Assembly (NCBI GenBank): GCA_022842805.1
Contig: JALHOX010000247.1
Span: forward strand, 1-7,085
From: Phycisphaerae bacterium
Lineage (GTDB): Bacteria; Planctomycetota; Phycisphaerae; UBA1845; Fen-1342
Direction: 5' to 3'
Length of the DNA: 7,085 nt
Shown: positions 5,585 to 7,085 of the stretch, piece after piece
Layout of the letters: every line of letters begins with the position of its first letter
Position numbering within the stretch: the first letter of the stretch is position 1
The notes under the pieces: generated by a model
Database searches by the model: none
What the model was told of the DNA's origin: nothing
Seen by the model: the letters and a program-made list of their open reading frames with translations, nothing else
Translations under genes and position numbers: made by a program

Positions 5585-5590
5585 ATTATA
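5585..5590 (-). promoter_or_regulatory. consensus -10 box TATAAT for the HEAT-repeat gene
   Basis: Reading the minus strand, TATAAT is followed by GCC. A start about 7 nt downstream would fall near 5578 and leave a leader of about 34 nt before the ATG at 5544. It overlaps the more upstream ATG (5586), which argues against that start. No good -35 hexamer is seen at 17 bp (GGCAGG there), so activator dependence or chance is possible. Confidence 0.5.
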
Positions 5591-5599
5591 GAACCCGAG

Positions 5600-5617
5600 A
5601 ACAGGGGCCTGCCTGTT
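5600..5617. repeat. inverted repeat AACAGG-N6-CCTGTT
   Basis: A perfect 6-bp dyad with a 6-bp spacer (GGCCTG) in the divergent HEAT-repeat/ispH intergenic region. It sits just upstream of the TATAAT box, across the -20 to -35 area of that promoter. The symmetry and position suit a binding site for a dimeric regulator. No cognate regulator is in the window and the dyad could be chance. Confidence 0.3.
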
Positions 5618-5782
5618 GGACGCGGGAATTGCGATGAGTATTTCGGCTTCGCAGCAGATCATTTCGCGTGTCGGCGGCGTGTCTCGAAGCGTCGAGGGGC
5701 GCCGCGGTCAGCCCGTCGTCGGCCAGACGCCGGCGCGGCCCCCGACGAGCCGGGAGGTTCGCGCCGCGCGGCGCGCATCGGC

Positions 5783-5788
5783 TACGAT
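5783..5788 (+). promoter_or_regulatory. candidate -10 box TACGAT for ispH (leaderless start)
   Basis: TACGAT matches four of six positions of the -10 consensus and lies 7 nt before the ispH ATG, so transcription would begin at or next to the start codon. There is no purine-rich ribosome site in the 25 nt upstream, consistent with a leaderless message. The -35 region is poor (TTCGCG at a 19-bp spacing). The rest of the divergent region 5545-5782 shows nothing else I can name beyond the TATAAT box and the dyad. Confidence 0.3.
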
Positions 5789-5795
5789 CTCATTT

Positions 5796-6746
5796 ATGGA
5801 AGCGATTGTCGCAAAACCCCGCGGATTCTGCGCCGGCGTCGAGCGGGCCATCAAGGTCGTCGAGCTGGCGCTGGAGAAGTTCGGCGCGCCGGTTTATGTC
5901 CGCAAAGAGATCGTTCACAACACGCACGTCGTTGCCCGACTGCGGGCTGCCGGCGCGGTGTTTGTGAACGACCTCGACGAAGTCCCGATCGGCGCCATCA
6001 CCGTCCTCTCCGCCCACGGCTCGCCGCCCGCGGTCTACTCGCGCGCCGCGGCCCGCGATCTGCAAGTGATCGACGCGACCTGTCCGCTGGTCACCAAGGT
6101 GCACGCCGAGGTGAAGCGGTATGTGAAGCGGGGCTATCGCATCATTTTCATTGGTCACGCGGGCCACGACGAAGTCGAAGGCACGATGGGGCAGGCCCCG
6201 GAATGTACGACGCTGGTCGAGACCACCGCCGACGTCGCGCGACTGCAGCTTGCATCCGATCAGCCGGGCGTGATCCTGACCCAGACCACGCTCAGCCAGG
6301 ATGACACGGCGGGCATCGTTCAGGCCCTGCAATCGCGATTTCCGTGGCTCGAGCTGCCGCCCAGCGACGACATCTGCTACGCCACACAGAATCGCCAGAA
6401 TGCCGTGAAGCAGATGCTGGCGGAGCGCGACATCGATCTGCTGTTGGTGGTTGGGTCGCAAAACAGCTCTAACAGCAAGCGCCTGACCGAGGTCGCGATC
6501 GCGCGCGGCATCGATAGCCACCTGATCGACGGCCCCGAACAGATCGACCCGGCGTGGATTCAATCGCGCCGTCGCATCGGCGTCACCAGCGGCGCGAGCG
6601 CGCCGGAAGACGTGGTGCAAAGCGTGTTGAGCTATCTGCGCGGCCGCGGTGCGGGAGCGATCGACGAAATCCCCGCACCGGATGAGAACGTGGTTTTCGG
6701 GCTGCCTCCGTTCGCCCGGCTGACGCGCGGCGGAGAGCCGCTCTAG
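5796..6746 (+). CDS. ispH: 4-hydroxy-3-methylbut-2-enyl diphosphate reductase
   Basis: This iron-sulfur enzyme performs the last step of the MEP pathway, reductive dehydration of HMBPP to IPP and DMAPP, in the cytoplasm. Its 316 residues are the normal length. The three cluster-binding cysteines are present: C12 in PRGFCAGVERAI, C96 in DATCPLVTKVH and C194 in DDICYATQNRQ. Active-site residues are also in place: H41 (EIVHNTHV), H74 (LSAHGSPP), H124 and E126 (GHDEVEGT), the TQTTLS stretch (162-167), N223 (SQNSSNS) and the TSGASAPE segment (264-271). The frame is open upstream to 5616, but the ATG at 5796 puts the first cysteine at residue 12 exactly as in E. coli, so it is the right start. No Shine-Dalgarno is visible. 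The C-terminus carries a short GLPPFARL-containing tail. It is convergent with the dockerin-tagged gene. The near-full-length antisense frame is a shadow. Confidence 0.97.
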   Translation: MEAIVAKPRGFCAGVERAIKVVELALEKFGAPVYVRKEIVHNTHVVARLRAAGAVFVNDLDEVPIGAITVLSAHGSPPAVYSRAAARDLQVIDATCPLVTKVHAEVKRYVKRGYRIIFIGHAGHDEVEGTMGQAPECTTLVETTADVARLQLASDQPGVILTQTTLSQDDTAGIVQALQSRFPWLELPPSDDICYATQNRQNAVKQMLAERDIDLLLVVGSQNSSNSKRLTEVAIARGIDSHLIDGPEQIDPAWIQSRRRIGVTSGASAPEDVVQSVLSYLRGRGAGAIDEIPAPDENVVFGLPPFARLTRGGEPL

Positions 6747-6806
6747 CGGGAGCACACGCCCCCACCGGAGCGAAGCGTCTCAGCCATCGGCGTTGTGTTG
6801 AGGGGG

Positions 6807-6826
6807 GGCGGGCTGGCTGGCCCGCC
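6807..6826. terminator. candidate bidirectional stem-loop between convergent genes
   Basis: Perfect 7-bp stem GGCGGGC (6807-6813) / GCCCGCC (6820-6826), loop TGGCTG, in the 138-nt gap between the convergent ends of ispH (6746) and the dockerin-tagged gene (6885). Neither strand has a U-tract after it. GGCTGGC at 6811-6817 could instead pair with GCCAGCC at 6842-6848, giving an alternative fold. Location suggests a shared transcription end, but this is inference. Confidence 0.4.
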
Positions 6827-6884
6827 AGAACATGTGCGACTGCCAGCCTTTCCGTTGATGGTGACTTCGGAATCGTCGGCGAAC

Positions 6885-7085
6885 TTACGGGCCGACGAGC
6901 AGCGCTACAAAGCCGGCGATATCGCCAACCGACACGACGCCATCGGCGTTGACGTCGGCGTTTTCGATGTCGCAGGTGGGGTTGGCGTCGGCGTAGCCAT
7001 TCTCATCGGTCAGCGCCAGCACAAAGCCGGCGATGTCGCCAACCGAGACGATGCCGTCGCAGTTCATGTCGCCGGGGATTCCGGG
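6885..7085 (-). CDS. C-terminal dockerin-like tag of a large secreted protein (runs off right edge)
   Basis: The last 66 codons of a minus-strand gene that enters from the right edge with no start in view; a Met at 7067 is internal. The segment is a pair of dockerin type I-like calcium-binding repeats. Loop 1 is DMNCDGIVSVGD (6-17) and loop 2 is DVNADGVVSVGD (44-55). Each has the Asp/Asn/Ser ligand pattern at loop positions 1, 3, 5, 9 and 12 and each is followed by IAGFV. The linker (LTDENGYADANPTCDIENA) carries C38, which could pair with C9 in loop 1. Such paired repeats sit at the C-terminus of many secreted planctomycete proteins of diverse function, where they probably fold around Ca2+ and may mediate attachment or sorting. 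What the rest of the protein does cannot be judged here. Confidence 0.88.
   Translation of the reverse strand, partial: PGIPGDMNCDGIVSVGDIAGFVLALTDENGYADANPTCDIENADVNADGVVSVGDIAGFVALLVGP
6907..7059. repeat. direct repeat encoding the two dockerin-type units
   Basis: The 39-bp segments at 6907-6945 and 7021-7059 agree at about 35 positions, including an identical 14-bp start (ACAAAGCCGGCGAT). The period of 114 nt equals 38 codons, so the repeat keeps frame. It reflects internal duplication or conversion of the calcium-loop coding unit, not a mobile repeat. Confidence 0.75.

Noticed and set aside
5790..6755. 321-codon open frame on the minus strand opposite ispH
   Set aside because: GC-rich codon bias leaves the opposite frame open; every IspH catalytic motif lies on the plus strand.
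6907..7059. Two-copy repeat as a possible CRISPR or mobile repeat
   Set aside because: It keeps reading frame and encodes the two calcium-loop repeats of a dockerin-like domain; only two imperfect copies exist.
1..7085. A defence island, prophage, integron or biosynthetic cluster
   Set aside because: No nuclease, transposase, integrase, toxin-antitoxin or biosynthetic core gene is visible; the gene mix is housekeeping and lineage-specific small proteins.

Overview
The window looks like ordinary chromosomal DNA from a GC-rich member of the Planctomycetota, probably from the Phycisphaerae side of the phylum. The strongest clue is the paired dockerin-type repeat at the right edge: two calcium-loop repeats of the NCDGIVSVGDI type with a Cys-containing linker, a C-terminal tag I associate with secreted planctomycete proteins. 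The form of PurN and the crowd of short lineage-restricted membrane proteins fit this. No 16S or other phylogenetic marker is present, so the assignment is inference.

Layout, left to right. At 1-867 (-) is the N-terminal part of a P-loop GTPase that runs off the left edge. Divergent from it is a small FmdB-type zinc-ribbon protein (1062-1301, +). Next come three small membrane or exported protein genes in an apparent operon on the minus strand, read 2339 to 1388. Two of these (1735-2058 and 1388-1732) are adjacent, 2 nt apart, and appear to be diverged paralogues. Upstream on the same strand is purN (2427-3071). Divergent from purN are a three-helix membrane protein (3189-3560, +) and a protein with a C-terminal J domain (3652-4179, +). 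Convergent with these is an exported HEAT-repeat protein (4210-5544, -). Divergent from that is ispH (5796-6746, +). Convergent with ispH is the dockerin-tagged end of a secreted protein that enters from the right edge (6885-7085, -).

Only two genes have a precisely assignable metabolic role: purN (third step of de novo purine synthesis) and ispH (last step of the MEP isoprenoid pathway). They are unrelated in pathway and in separate transcription units. The rest are housekeeping or accessory proteins of unknown role. I see no tRNA, rRNA, CRISPR array, transposase, integrase or phage gene, and no defence-type cluster. No intergenic stretch exceeds 300 bases.

I did not find a convincing new biological system. 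The best candidates for follow-up are the three-gene small membrane protein operon with its tandem paralogues, the GTPase with a divergent base-recognition motif, and the apparent lack of Shine-Dalgarno sequences at purN and ispH next to strong ones at the small genes.
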